21,985 nt of DNA from ZC4RG35 sp041747855 (GTDB lineage Bacteria; Actinomycetota; Acidimicrobiia; Spongiisociales; ZC4RG35): assembly GCA_041747855.1 (NCBI GenBank), contig JBGTEJ010000044.1, positions 1 through 21,985 of the forward strand. Direction: 5' to 3'. A program made the position numbers and the translations under genes. The notes below the pieces were generated by a model. That model was not told where the DNA came from. It did no database searches and saw nothing but the letters and a program-made list of their open reading frames with translations. Within the stretch, counting starts at the first letter, position 1; each line of letters starts with the position of its first letter. Shown here piece after piece: positions 6,713 to 13,882 of the stretch.

Positions 6713-7396
6713 CTATTCGTTGCAGTTAATCCACAAGAACTCTGCTGACTTAATCAGGGGGCAGGCTTCATCGCGATAGGCGCGGACACGCTGGCGGGAG
6801 TCGTTCACAACCCCCCACTCTCCACCAACGCAGGCCGTTAGGGCGACCTCCATCTCCTGGAACCAAGGATTCGCAATCTCGCGCAAGGGGCTCTGCTCCC
6901 ATGAAGGAATGCGACTAGCCACCGCAGCCCTCTCACCACTTGCCACCTGGCAGAGTATTCGCATTCGGGCTTCGTCCCGCTCTGCATACGCTGCGTCCAG
7001 CTCCTCAAAGAGAGGCAACCACTGTTCAATCCAGTAGTAGTCATAGATCAACCAGGAGAGTTCTGCCTCCCCGTCACAGTCAGTGGCTTCCCGGAAGTTC
7101 TCCAGGCAGTAGCTCCATCGGTCGTACGGCACTGCCTCCCCGTGACAGGAAGCGGCTACCGGAGCCGCGCGACGCAGCTCTACGCAATACACCCATCCGT
7201 CCAGGAGGGCGGTGGAGGTCGTAGTCGGCTGCGTACTGGTCGTTGTTGATTGTGCAGCGAGGGTGGCGGGCCCCCCCCCGAGCCGCCTCTTCAGCGGCGC
7301 CCAAAAGGACCACTCCAATTCCCGTGGCGAGCACAAGGGACAGTCCCAAGCTGATATACGCAAACGGACCCCAGGTATCTCCTCGGCGTCGGGCAA
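6713..7396 (-). CDS. C-terminal half of a frameshifted zinc-ribbon membrane protein
   Basis: The frame as read could begin near 7396, but its first ~45 residues (up to the G9 run) look out of frame. From GPATLAAQSTTTST onward it reads as a Thr/Ser-rich linker followed by an acidic, Trp- and Cys-containing globular region (WVYCVELRRAAPV, WSYCLENFREATDC, WLIYDYYWIEQWLPLF, LTACVGGEWG). Spaced Cys residues suggest an extracytoplasmic disulphide-bonded domain, which fits its place after the membrane helices of the other half. Removing one G from the run at 7271-7279 joins both halves into one 343-residue protein. I do not recognise the domain. It converges with the lipoprotein gene. Confidence 0.6.
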   Translation of the reverse strand: MPDAEEIPGVRLRISAWDCPLCSPRELEWSFWAPLKRRLGGGPATLAAQSTTTSTQPTTTSTALLDGWVYCVELRRAAPVAASCHGEAVPYDRWSYCLENFREATDCDGEAELSWLIYDYYWIEQWLPLFEELDAAYAERDEARMRILCQVASGERAAVASRIPSWEQSPLREIANPWFQEMEVALTACVGGEWGVVNDSRQRVRAYRDEACPLIKSAEFLWINCNE

Positions 7397-7745
7397 GCCC
7401 TATAAATGCGCCTAACGCGGCGGTTGCATATGGCAGGAGCACCGAAAACCACGACGAGCGGTAGTCGGAGCTCCAGCCGATCCAGTCACCAGAGATGCCT
7501 ATTCCCGCCGCCTCGACACCGGTATCCACAAACACTCCAAGGACGAAGAAACCGGTCGCCCACAGGATCACCCGCCAGAAGAGCCGCACCTCGGGCGGCA
7601 CGGCTGCCGCCTCGATTCGTTGGTCCGCAGGGTCGAACGCCTGCAGTCTGATGCCTTGGGCGGGGTTGGGGTGACCACAGTGAGGACACGCCGCGGCCAC
7701 GTCGGAAACGACACCCTTGCATTCGACGCAGTCAACAAGCGCCAT
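7080..7745 (-). CDS. Zinc-ribbon plus three-helix membrane protein, N-terminal half (frameshifted)
   Basis: Starts at ATG 7745 with GAAGG about seven bases upstream. Residues 6-24 are a zinc ribbon, C-x2-C ... C-x2-C (DCVECKG and ACPHCGHPN). Three membrane segments follow: VRLFWRVILWATGFFVLGVF, WFSVLLPYATAALGAFIGLA and FAYISLGLSLVLATGIGVVL. After AAEEAARGG the reading frame turns into Arg/Pro/His/Ser-rich sequence typical of a wrong frame, and stops at 7080. The natural continuation is the Thr-rich linker and C-terminal domain in the neighbouring frame. Either a real mutation, a slippage-prone phase-variable gene or a sequencing error in the homopolymer explains this. Confidence 0.65.
   Translation of the reverse strand: MALVDCVECKGVVSDVAAACPHCGHPNPAQGIRLQAFDPADQRIEAAAVPPEVRLFWRVILWATGFFVLGVFVDTGVEAAGIGISGDWIGWSSDYRSSWFSVLLPYATAALGAFIGLARRRGDTWGPFAYISLGLSLVLATGIGVVLLGAAEEAARGGARHPRCTINNDQYAADYDLHRPPGRMGVLRRAASRGSGSRFLSRGGSAVRPMELLPGELPGSH
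7271..7279. repeat. Homopolymer run of nine C (nine G on the coding strand) at the frameshift
   Basis: Nine consecutive C sit exactly where the coding frame of the zinc-ribbon membrane gene shifts. Eight (or eleven) would restore one open frame of about 343 codons. Such tracts are slippage hot spots in replication and in sequencing. Confidence 0.9.
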
Positions 7746-7889
7746 TCCATTGCCTTCGGAGTCGGCTCATCCTGTCACTATCGGCACCGGTCACAGTTTC
7801 GTTAACCAGTCGAGGCGTGTCTGGAACGCAACGCGGAGAATCTGGACAACTTCGCTGGCTTGAGGCTGTTGAGGCCGAACCAAACTGTG

Positions 7890-7907
7890 GCGTCGATCGA
7901 CCGACGC
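7890..7907. repeat. Inverted repeat upstream of the HNH gene
   Basis: GCGTCG-ATCGAC-CGACGC is a perfect 6-base-arm inverted repeat containing the 10-base palindrome GTCGATCGAC (7892-7901). It lies about 60 bases before the GTG start of the HNH gene and could be an operator. No regulator can be assigned. Confidence 0.35.
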
Positions 7908-7955
7908 AGCGCACGTCGGCCCACGGAACACCGGCAGCGGGCTCGGTTGGCCAGA

Positions 7956-7961
7956 TAGGCT
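7956..7961 (+). promoter_or_regulatory. Possible -10 box of the HNH gene
   Basis: TAGGCT ends six bases before the GTG at 7968, matching the leaderless spacing seen at other starts in the window. There is no recognisable -35 box and no Shine-Dalgarno sequence. Confidence 0.4.
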
Positions 7962-7967
7962 CCGTCC

Positions 7968-8966
7968 GTGTCCTCACTCGACGACCAGATCCGGGTCTTG
8001 GTCTTCGCATACACGGACCTGATCACTCACAACGGCCAGATTCCGGTGACCTCGGCTCAGCTCAACCAGTTCCGATTTCAGGGCCAGCGAGTCCCACTGT
8101 CGAGCCAGTCGGGCGTTTTCAAGCCGGCGATCCTCGACTATCCGATCTCCATCCGAACAACGTATCGGGCCCCAGGGGAAGCCGGACCCTACGAGGACGA
8201 AGTGGTCGACGGTCTCCTCCACTATCGGTACATGGGCACCGACCCAAATCACGCTCACAACAGTGGTCTCCGTCAGGCAATGGAGGATGGCATCCCAATG
8301 CTCTACCTGAAGGGAGTGGCCCGGGGGTTGTACCACATCGCCGCAGCGGTGATCGTTGAAGACTGGCCCGGAGACCTGACCTTCGGTGTCGAGCTGTACC
8401 CAATCGACGCGGCTGCGGTTGGTATCGCCGCACAGTCATCCCAAACGCATCTGCCCGGACGCCACTCCACGGCAATGGTCAAAGTACGAATCGGGCAGGC
8501 CGCCTTCAGGGAGTCGGTCTTGAAGGCATACGCCTACCGCTGCACCCTATGCCGCCTGGGTCACCGCACTCTCCTGGACGCCGCCCACATCACCCCTTTC
8601 GCCACTGGGGGCTCGCTCACGGTCCCAAACGGGATGAGCATGTGCAAGATCCACCATGCTGCCTATGACGCCAACATCATCGGAGTCAGACCGGACTACG
8701 TTGCCGAGGTCCGTACCGACATCCTGGCCGAGGTCGACGGTCCGATGCTCAGGCATGGCCTCCAAGAAGTCCACGGCGCCCGACTCCACCCTTCCCAATC
8801 TCTCGCGCAACCACCCCGACCGAGTCGCCCTGGAGGACCGCTACGCGAGCTTCGTGATTGCGTCGTAGTTCGGAGTGTCCGCTCGGGCGGAATCGAACAC
8901 CGCAGCTGCAGCATCCCAGGGTCAGTCAAGATCAAGCCCCTGCAGGACGATCTACCAGGTGTTTGA
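7968..8966 (+). CDS. HNH restriction-type endonuclease with a frameshifted C-terminus
   Basis: The GTG start gives a protein whose first ~180 residues are a DNA-binding/regulatory region as in COG3440-type predicted restriction endonucleases (YPISIRTTYRAPGEAGPY, LLHYRYMGTDP). The HNH nuclease follows: C192-x2-C195, AAHITPF (H207), N221 (PNGMSMC), C226 and H229/H230. After HGLQEVHGARLH (base 8789) the frame becomes Pro/Arg/Ser-rich and runs on to 8966, whereas the expected family ending (LPNLSRNHPDRVALEDRYASF, stop 8866-8868) is encoded one frame over. One surplus C in CCC 8789-8791 explains this; the intact protein would have 299 residues. Whether the gene is active depends on whether that base is real. 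It lies just upstream of the type I restriction operon on the same strand. Confidence 0.75.
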   Translation: MSSLDDQIRVLVFAYTDLITHNGQIPVTSAQLNQFRFQGQRVPLSSQSGVFKPAILDYPISIRTTYRAPGEAGPYEDEVVDGLLHYRYMGTDPNHAHNSGLRQAMEDGIPMLYLKGVARGLYHIAAAVIVEDWPGDLTFGVELYPIDAAAVGIAAQSSQTHLPGRHSTAMVKVRIGQAAFRESVLKAYAYRCTLCRLGHRTLLDAAHITPFATGGSLTVPNGMSMCKIHHAAYDANIIGVRPDYVAEVRTDILAEVDGPMLRHGLQEVHGARLHPSQSLAQPPRPSRPGGPLRELRDCVVVRSVRSGGIEHRSCSIPGSVKIKPLQDDLPGV

Positions 8967-8980
8967 GTACTCTCGCTAAC

Positions 8981-8986
8981 AGGAGG
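8981..8986 (+). promoter_or_regulatory. Strong ribosome binding site of the restriction operon's first gene
   Basis: AGGAGG lies four bases before ATG 8991 and only one base before an alternative TTG at 8988, so it decides for the ATG. It is the only full Shine-Dalgarno consensus I noticed at a gene start here and contrasts with the leaderless starts. Confidence 0.75.
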
Positions 8987-8990
8987 ATTG

Positions 8991-9890
8991 ATGCCGCTCT
9001 TTGAGATCGCTGCGGGTGAGATGGTTCCGTTCCGTCGGCTACGGGGCGGAGCTGATCTCTATGAGCGCGAGATCGAGGAGCTTCTGTGGGCGAACCTGGA
9101 AGAGTTCACTGGCGAGGCCCTATTCCCAATAGCTCGTCAGCCGAGTATCGGAGGAGGTGGCCGTCCGGATATCGTGGCGCTCGACGAGAGCGCCCGGGTA
9201 GTGGTTATCGAGGTCAAGCGCGACATCGACCGAGGTCAACTTGCACAGTGTCTGGAGTACGCCGGATGGGCGAGGCGAGCATCCCTCGATGAGTTGGCGC
9301 GTCTTTATCCGGGAGGCTCAAACGACTTCTTTGACGCCTGGCAGGAGTTCACCGAGTCGTCAGCTCCCGTCGTCGTAAACCCTCAGCCCCGCCTGATGCT
9401 GGCCGCCCGAGATCTACACCAGCGGACCGAATCCGCCTTCGACTTCCTGATCGAGAGCGGTGTCCCCGTCAAGGTCATACGAGTCAGCATCTACGAGGAT
9501 CAGAACGGCCGACGCTTTGTCGATGTCGAAGGAGAGCATGAGCCCGACCTGCCGGTGGCCGAGGACAGCCCCCAAGTCGACCACACGAAGATCGCAGGGA
9601 GGCGAGTCCGGATCGATGACCTTCTCGAGTACGAACTGGTTAAGCCCGGCGATCGGCTCGTCTTCGATCGGCCGCGGCTCGGCCACCGATACGAGGCAAG
9701 CATCACTGACAACGGGGCGATCATGCTTCCGGATGGACGGACCTACTCATCGCCTTCCAGGGCTGCGATGGAGGCGGCCAGTGTGCCTGCGTACGATGGC
9801 TGGCTGGCATGGAAGCTTGGTCGGAACGACAAGCTTTTGGACACACTGCGCAAGGAACTTGCCGAGCTAGTGGCCCGACAAAACCAATGA
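8991..9890 (+). CDS. PD-(D/E)XK nuclease fused to a RAMA domain
   Basis: 299 residues. The N-terminal part has a nuclease core: RPDIVALD (D60), then VVVIEVKRD (E74-x-K76), then QCLEYAGWA, the usual order of the PD-(D/E)XK fold. The C-terminal ~80 residues (from about 205: RIDDLLEYELVKPGDRLVF, then GHRYEASITDNGAIMLPDG, SSPSRAAMEAA, DGWLAWKL) match the pattern of the RAMA domain (restriction enzyme and adenine methylase associated), predicted to recognise modified DNA. The gene ends in ATGA shared with hsdR, so the two are translated together. The likely role is cleavage or marking of DNA according to its modification state, alongside the type I enzyme. Domain calls are from memory of family patterns; function is inferred. 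Confidence 0.8.
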   Translation: MPLFEIAAGEMVPFRRLRGGADLYEREIEELLWANLEEFTGEALFPIARQPSIGGGGRPDIVALDESARVVVIEVKRDIDRGQLAQCLEYAGWARRASLDELARLYPGGSNDFFDAWQEFTESSAPVVVNPQPRLMLAARDLHQRTESAFDFLIESGVPVKVIRVSIYEDQNGRRFVDVEGEHEPDLPVAEDSPQVDHTKIAGRRVRIDDLLEYELVKPGDRLVFDRPRLGHRYEASITDNGAIMLPDGRTYSSPSRAAMEAASVPAYDGWLAWKLGRNDKLLDTLRKELAELVARQNQ

Positions 9891-12667
9891 CGCTGAACTC
9901 GGCCTACACACCAGCCGAGGGCAGGGCCCGAGAGCGCATCGATGCAATGCTCCGGGAGGCAAGCTGGACGATCCAGAGTCGCGACGCGATCAACCTCTTC
10001 GCCTCCCAGGGGGTGGCAGTTCGGGAGTTCACCCTCAGGGAGGGCCACGGCAGGGTGGACTACCTGCTCTTCATCGACGCTGTACCGGTGGGGACCATCG
10101 AGGCCAAACCGGCAGGAACGACACTCACCGAGGTCGAGCTGCAGTCCCTGAGATACATCACCGGTCTGCCCGACCAAATGCAGTCACGCTTCGAGCGCTT
10201 GCCTTTCGCCTACGAGTCCACTGGCACCGAGACCCGCTTCACCAACGGCTTTGAGCCAGATCCTCGGTCACGCAATGTGTTCACCTTCCACAAACCGGAG
10301 ACCCTGTACAAGTGGTCGCTCTCCGTCGATGAGCCGACAATGGCTGTTCCGTTGGCTCTGCTGCAACACATGCCGGACCTCGTCACGCACAACCTGTGGT
10401 CCAACCAGGAGAGAGCCATCCGCAACCTGGAGGACTCTCTCGGACAGGGTCGCCGGCGTGCGCTGATCCAAATGGCCACCGGATCTGGCAAGACGTTCAC
10501 CGCGGCCAACATCTCCTACCGCCTAATCAAATACGCCGGCTTCCAGCGGATCCTGTTTCTGGTAGACCGGGGCAATCTGGGTCGACAGACGTACAAGGAG
10601 TTCGGTCAGTTCGCCACACCCGACGACGGCCGCAAGTTCACCGAGCTCTACAACGTCCAGCACCTCACCCAGAACAAGATCGACCCGGTATCCCGGGTGA
10701 CCATCGGGACGATCCAGCGTGTCTACTCGATCCTGCGGGGCGACGCCGAGCTTCCCGAAGAGGATGACGAGTTCGGAGGTGAGCGGATCGAACCTTCGCG
10801 TCCGGTGAAGGTCTCCTACAACGCGATGGTCTCACCGGAGAGCTTCGATCTGATAATCGTCGATGAATGCCATCGCTCGATCTACGGGGTGTGGCGCCAG
10901 GTCCTCGAGTACTTCGACGCCACGATCATCGGCCTCACTGCAACGCCGTCGAAGCAGACCTATGGGTTCTTCGACGGGAACCTGGTCATGGAGTACGGGC
11001 GGGAGCAGGCCGTCGCCGACAATGTCAATGTTGACTTCGAGGTATATCGCATCCGCACCGACATCACCGAACACGGTTCCACCATCGACGCCGACTCCTT
11101 CGTCTACCAGCGCGACCGGGAGACGCGGGAGATGCGCTGGGAGAAACTTGACGAGGACATTGACTACGAGGCCAAGGACCTGGATCGCAAGGTGGTGTCA
11201 GAAGACCAGATACGTACCATCGTCCGCGCCTTCCGCGACGGTCTCCCCGCCATGTTCCCGGGCCGCAGCCAGGTGCCGAAAACGCTGATCTTCGCCAAGG
11301 ACGACTCCCACGCCGACGACGTCGTCCAGATCGTGCGGGAGGAGTTCGGCAAGGGGAACGAGTTCGCCGTCAAGATCACCTACCGCACCAACGACGGCAA
11401 ACCCGAAGACCTGCTGGCCAACTTCAGAAACAGCTACGACCCCAGAATCGTGGTGACAGTGGACATGATCGCCACCGGCACCGACGTCAAGCCGATCGAG
11501 ATCGTGATGTTCATGAGGTCGGTGAAGTCCCGCATCTACTTCGAGCAGATGATCGGCAGAGGCGCTCGGGTCATCAACCGGACAGACTTGGAGACGGTCA
11601 CCCCCGACGCTGGCGCCAAGACTCACTTCGTGATCGTCGACGCCGTCGGGGTTACCGAAACCAATCTGATCGACTCCCGGCCACTGGAGCGGCAGCCGAC
11701 GACACCGCTAAGGAAGCTGCTCCAGAACGTATCCGCAGGCATGGCGACCGTCGAGGACGTGTCGTCACTCGCAGGGCGGCTGGCTCGTCTCAACCGTCAG
11801 GTCACCAGGGACGACCGCGATCGTCTGGAGGATGTGCTCGGTCAAAGTCTCCAGTCTCTCACTTCCACGCTGGTGGGGGCCACTGATCCTGACCGACAGC
11901 TGGCCCACGCCGGTGTGCTCGCTGGCGGCGAGGAGCCGACCGAACAGCAGATCGCCCAGGCCAAGCGCGAGATGGTGATGGAGGCGGTGAAACCCATCGC
12001 CGCCAACCCGGAGTTCCGCCAACTCTGGCAAGACCTCAAACGGTCTTATGAGCAGACCATTGACGAGACCAGCCGCGATGTCCTGATCGACGCCGGGCCG
12101 GTCACCGACGAGCCCGGCTGGGCCAAGTCCTACACCGACGGCTTCCGCGCCTACCTCGAGGAACACCGCGACGAGATCGATGCCTTGCGGTTCTTCTATT
12201 CCGTCCCCTGGAGGGACCGGCCGAGCTTCGCTGAGATCAAAGATCTGGCGGCGGCTATCGAGCGCACCCCTCAAACATGGACGACGGAGCGTCTGTGGAA
12301 GGCCTACGCCGCTTTGGATGGATCGAAGGTGCATGGCTCCGACAAGCGAGTCCTCACGGACCTCGTGTCGATCATCCGCTACGCACTCGGTCTTACTGAT
12401 GAGCTTGTCCCCTACGCCGACGTCGTCGAGGAGCGATACCAAACGTGGTTGCTTCAGCAGCAGCAGGCCGGGCGAGAGTTCACCGACGAGCAACGACGCT
12501 GGCTCGACATGATCAAGAGTCACCTCATCACGTCACTCGGCATCTCCGCCGATGACTTCGACTACACCCCTTTTGGCCAGGAAGGCGGCCTCGGCCGGGC
12601 AGTCCAGGTCTTCGGATCCGACCTAGCGGGTCTGCTGGATGAACTCAACCGGGAGCTGGTGGCGTGA
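9887..12667 (+). CDS. hsdR: Type I restriction enzyme R subunit (EcoEI/EcoR124-like helicase-nuclease)
   Basis: 926 residues from ATG 9887, which overlaps the previous stop (ATGA); an in-frame ATG at 9809 would read through the upstream gene and is rejected. The N-terminal nuclease has D58 (GRVDYLLF) and E72-A-K74 (TIEAKPAG). The superfamily 2 motor has Walker A ATGSGKT (K202), the DECH box (326-329), motif III GLTATPSKQT, and motifs V/VI ATGTDVKPIE and EQMIGRGAR. The C-terminal ~250 residues are the helical domain that docks on the modification complex. With HsdM and HsdS it would translocate and cut DNA lacking the host methylation. All key residues seem present, so it should be active. Confidence 0.95.
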   Translation: MTLNSAYTPAEGRARERIDAMLREASWTIQSRDAINLFASQGVAVREFTLREGHGRVDYLLFIDAVPVGTIEAKPAGTTLTEVELQSLRYITGLPDQMQSRFERLPFAYESTGTETRFTNGFEPDPRSRNVFTFHKPETLYKWSLSVDEPTMAVPLALLQHMPDLVTHNLWSNQERAIRNLEDSLGQGRRRALIQMATGSGKTFTAANISYRLIKYAGFQRILFLVDRGNLGRQTYKEFGQFATPDDGRKFTELYNVQHLTQNKIDPVSRVTIGTIQRVYSILRGDAELPEEDDEFGGERIEPSRPVKVSYNAMVSPESFDLIIVDECHRSIYGVWRQVLEYFDATIIGLTATPSKQTYGFFDGNLVMEYGREQAVADNVNVDFEVYRIRTDITEHGSTIDADSFVYQRDRETREMRWEKLDEDIDYEAKDLDRKVVSEDQIRTIVRAFRDGLPAMFPGRSQVPKTLIFAKDDSHADDVVQIVREEFGKGNEFAVKITYRTNDGKPEDLLANFRNSYDPRIVVTVDMIATGTDVKPIEIVMFMRSVKSRIYFEQMIGRGARVINRTDLETVTPDAGAKTHFVIVDAVGVTETNLIDSRPLERQPTTPLRKLLQNVSAGMATVEDVSSLAGRLARLNRQVTRDDRDRLEDVLGQSLQSLTSTLVGATDPDRQLAHAGVLAGGEEPTEQQIAQAKREMVMEAVKPIAANPEFRQLWQDLKRSYEQTIDETSRDVLIDAGPVTDEPGWAKSYTDGFRAYLEEHRDEIDALRFFYSVPWRDRPSFAEIKDLAAAIERTPQTWTTERLWKAYAALDGSKVHGSDKRVLTDLVSIIRYALGLTDELVPYADVVEERYQTWLLQQQQAGREFTDEQRRWLDMIKSHLITSLGISADDFDYTPFGQEGGLGRAVQVFGSDLAGLLDELNRELVA

Positions 12668-13881
12668 CGGCCTATCCCGAGCACTGGGTCGAGGCAATAC
12701 TCGGCGATGTAGTGCAGCCGAGAATCACACGTGTCACTCCGAGGCCGGACAATGACCGGCCTTACCTGTCAATGGAGCACGTTGAAGCGGGAACTACGAG
12801 GGTGACAGGTCACGGTCGAGCCGGGGACATGAAGTCAGCATGCATGGGGTTCGACCCCGGAGATGTGCTCTACGGTCGGCTGCGTCCGTACCTCAACAAG
12901 GTGTGCCGTCCTACCTTCTCCGGTCTCGCATCGGCCGAGTTCATCACGTTCCGAGACTTCGATGGCGTTGACCCGGCGTTCTTGAAGTACGCGCTGAATC
13001 AGCCGGACTTTGTTGCGTTCGCAAGCCAGGTCAACGAGGGTGACAGGCCACGAGTGAAATGGAGTCAGATTCGTTCCTTTCCTCTTGGGATCCCGCCACT
13101 TGATGAGCAACGGCGGATCGTCGGGACGATCGAGGAGCAGTTCTCCCGTCTCGACGCCGGAGTTGAGTATCTCCAACGTGCCAAACGGAACCTCGCCCGG
13201 CTCCGAGTCTCGATCCTCCAGGCAGGCGTGGAAGGGCGCCTGACAGCGAGCGACACAGACTCCTGGGACATGAAGCCGATCGGTCAACTGGGACTGGTGG
13301 GAAGCGGAGCAACGCCCAAGAGGGGCAACCAGCAGTATTGGGTCGGCGGGGCCATTCCATGGGTGACAAGTGGACAGCTCAACGCGCCGCTGGTGACCGA
13401 ACCCGCTGACTTCATAACAGAGCAGGCGCTTGTGGAGACCAGTGTTCGCCTGTGGCCAGCGGGAACCATCCTCGTTGCCATGTACGGCGAGGGCAAGACA
13501 CGAGGAAAGTGCTCGGAGCTGGCCTTCTCTTCAACCACCAACCAGGCGTGTGCAGCGATCGTGCTCAATAAGGAGTTCGACCACATCAGGCCCTTCCTGA
13601 AGCTGCTACTGACTGCTCGCTACGAGCAGACCCGCCGCCTGGCCAGCGGTGGAGTCCAGCCGAATCTAAGTCTTGGCCTGATCAAGTCGATCAAGGTGCC
13701 AATTCCTCCTGCGTCGGAACAGGTTCGGATCGTTGCTGAAGCCGAGCGCCTGCTTTCGATCGTGGTGTCACTCGACGCCGCGCTAAAACTCGCTCTCAAA
13801 CGATCTCAGCTCCTGCGGCAGTCGACTCTCAAAGCGGCTTTTAGCGGTCGACTCGCTTCACGAACACCAGAGGTCCCCTGA
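12664..13881 (+). CDS. hsdS: Type I restriction-modification specificity subunit S
   Basis: 405 residues starting at GTG 12664, overlapping the hsdR stop (GTGA). There are two target recognition domains: residues ~1-135 (opening PEHWVEAILGDVV) and ~200-340 (IGQLGLVGSGATPKRGNQQYW, IPWVTSGQLN). Each is followed by a conserved helical spacer. The spacers repeat each other: PPLDEQRRIV (144-153) and PPASEQVRIV (348-357), then LRVSILQAGVEGRL and LRQSTLKAAFSGRL. It decides the split DNA sequence that HsdM methylates and HsdR patrols; the target cannot be read off. The gene is intact, and there is no second hsdS or recombination repeat nearby, so no sign of phase-variable specificity. Confidence 0.94.
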   Translation: MTAYPEHWVEAILGDVVQPRITRVTPRPDNDRPYLSMEHVEAGTTRVTGHGRAGDMKSACMGFDPGDVLYGRLRPYLNKVCRPTFSGLASAEFITFRDFDGVDPAFLKYALNQPDFVAFASQVNEGDRPRVKWSQIRSFPLGIPPLDEQRRIVGTIEEQFSRLDAGVEYLQRAKRNLARLRVSILQAGVEGRLTASDTDSWDMKPIGQLGLVGSGATPKRGNQQYWVGGAIPWVTSGQLNAPLVTEPADFITEQALVETSVRLWPAGTILVAMYGEGKTRGKCSELAFSSTTNQACAAIVLNKEFDHIRPFLKLLLTARYEQTRRLASGGVQPNLSLGLIKSIKVPIPPASEQVRIVAEAERLLSIVVSLDAALKLALKRSQLLRQSTLKAAFSGRLASRTPEVP

Positions 13882-13882
13882 C

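Noticed and set aside
7817..8359. 180-codon plus-strand frame overlapping the HNH gene start
   Set aside because: Its Ser/Arg/Gly/Pro-rich product lacks any motif and conflicts with the HNH N-terminal region.
9809..9886. N-terminal extension of hsdR from ATG 9809
   Set aside because: It reads through the end of the RAMA gene in another frame with no family similarity; ATG 9887 overlaps the upstream stop as in the rest of the operon.
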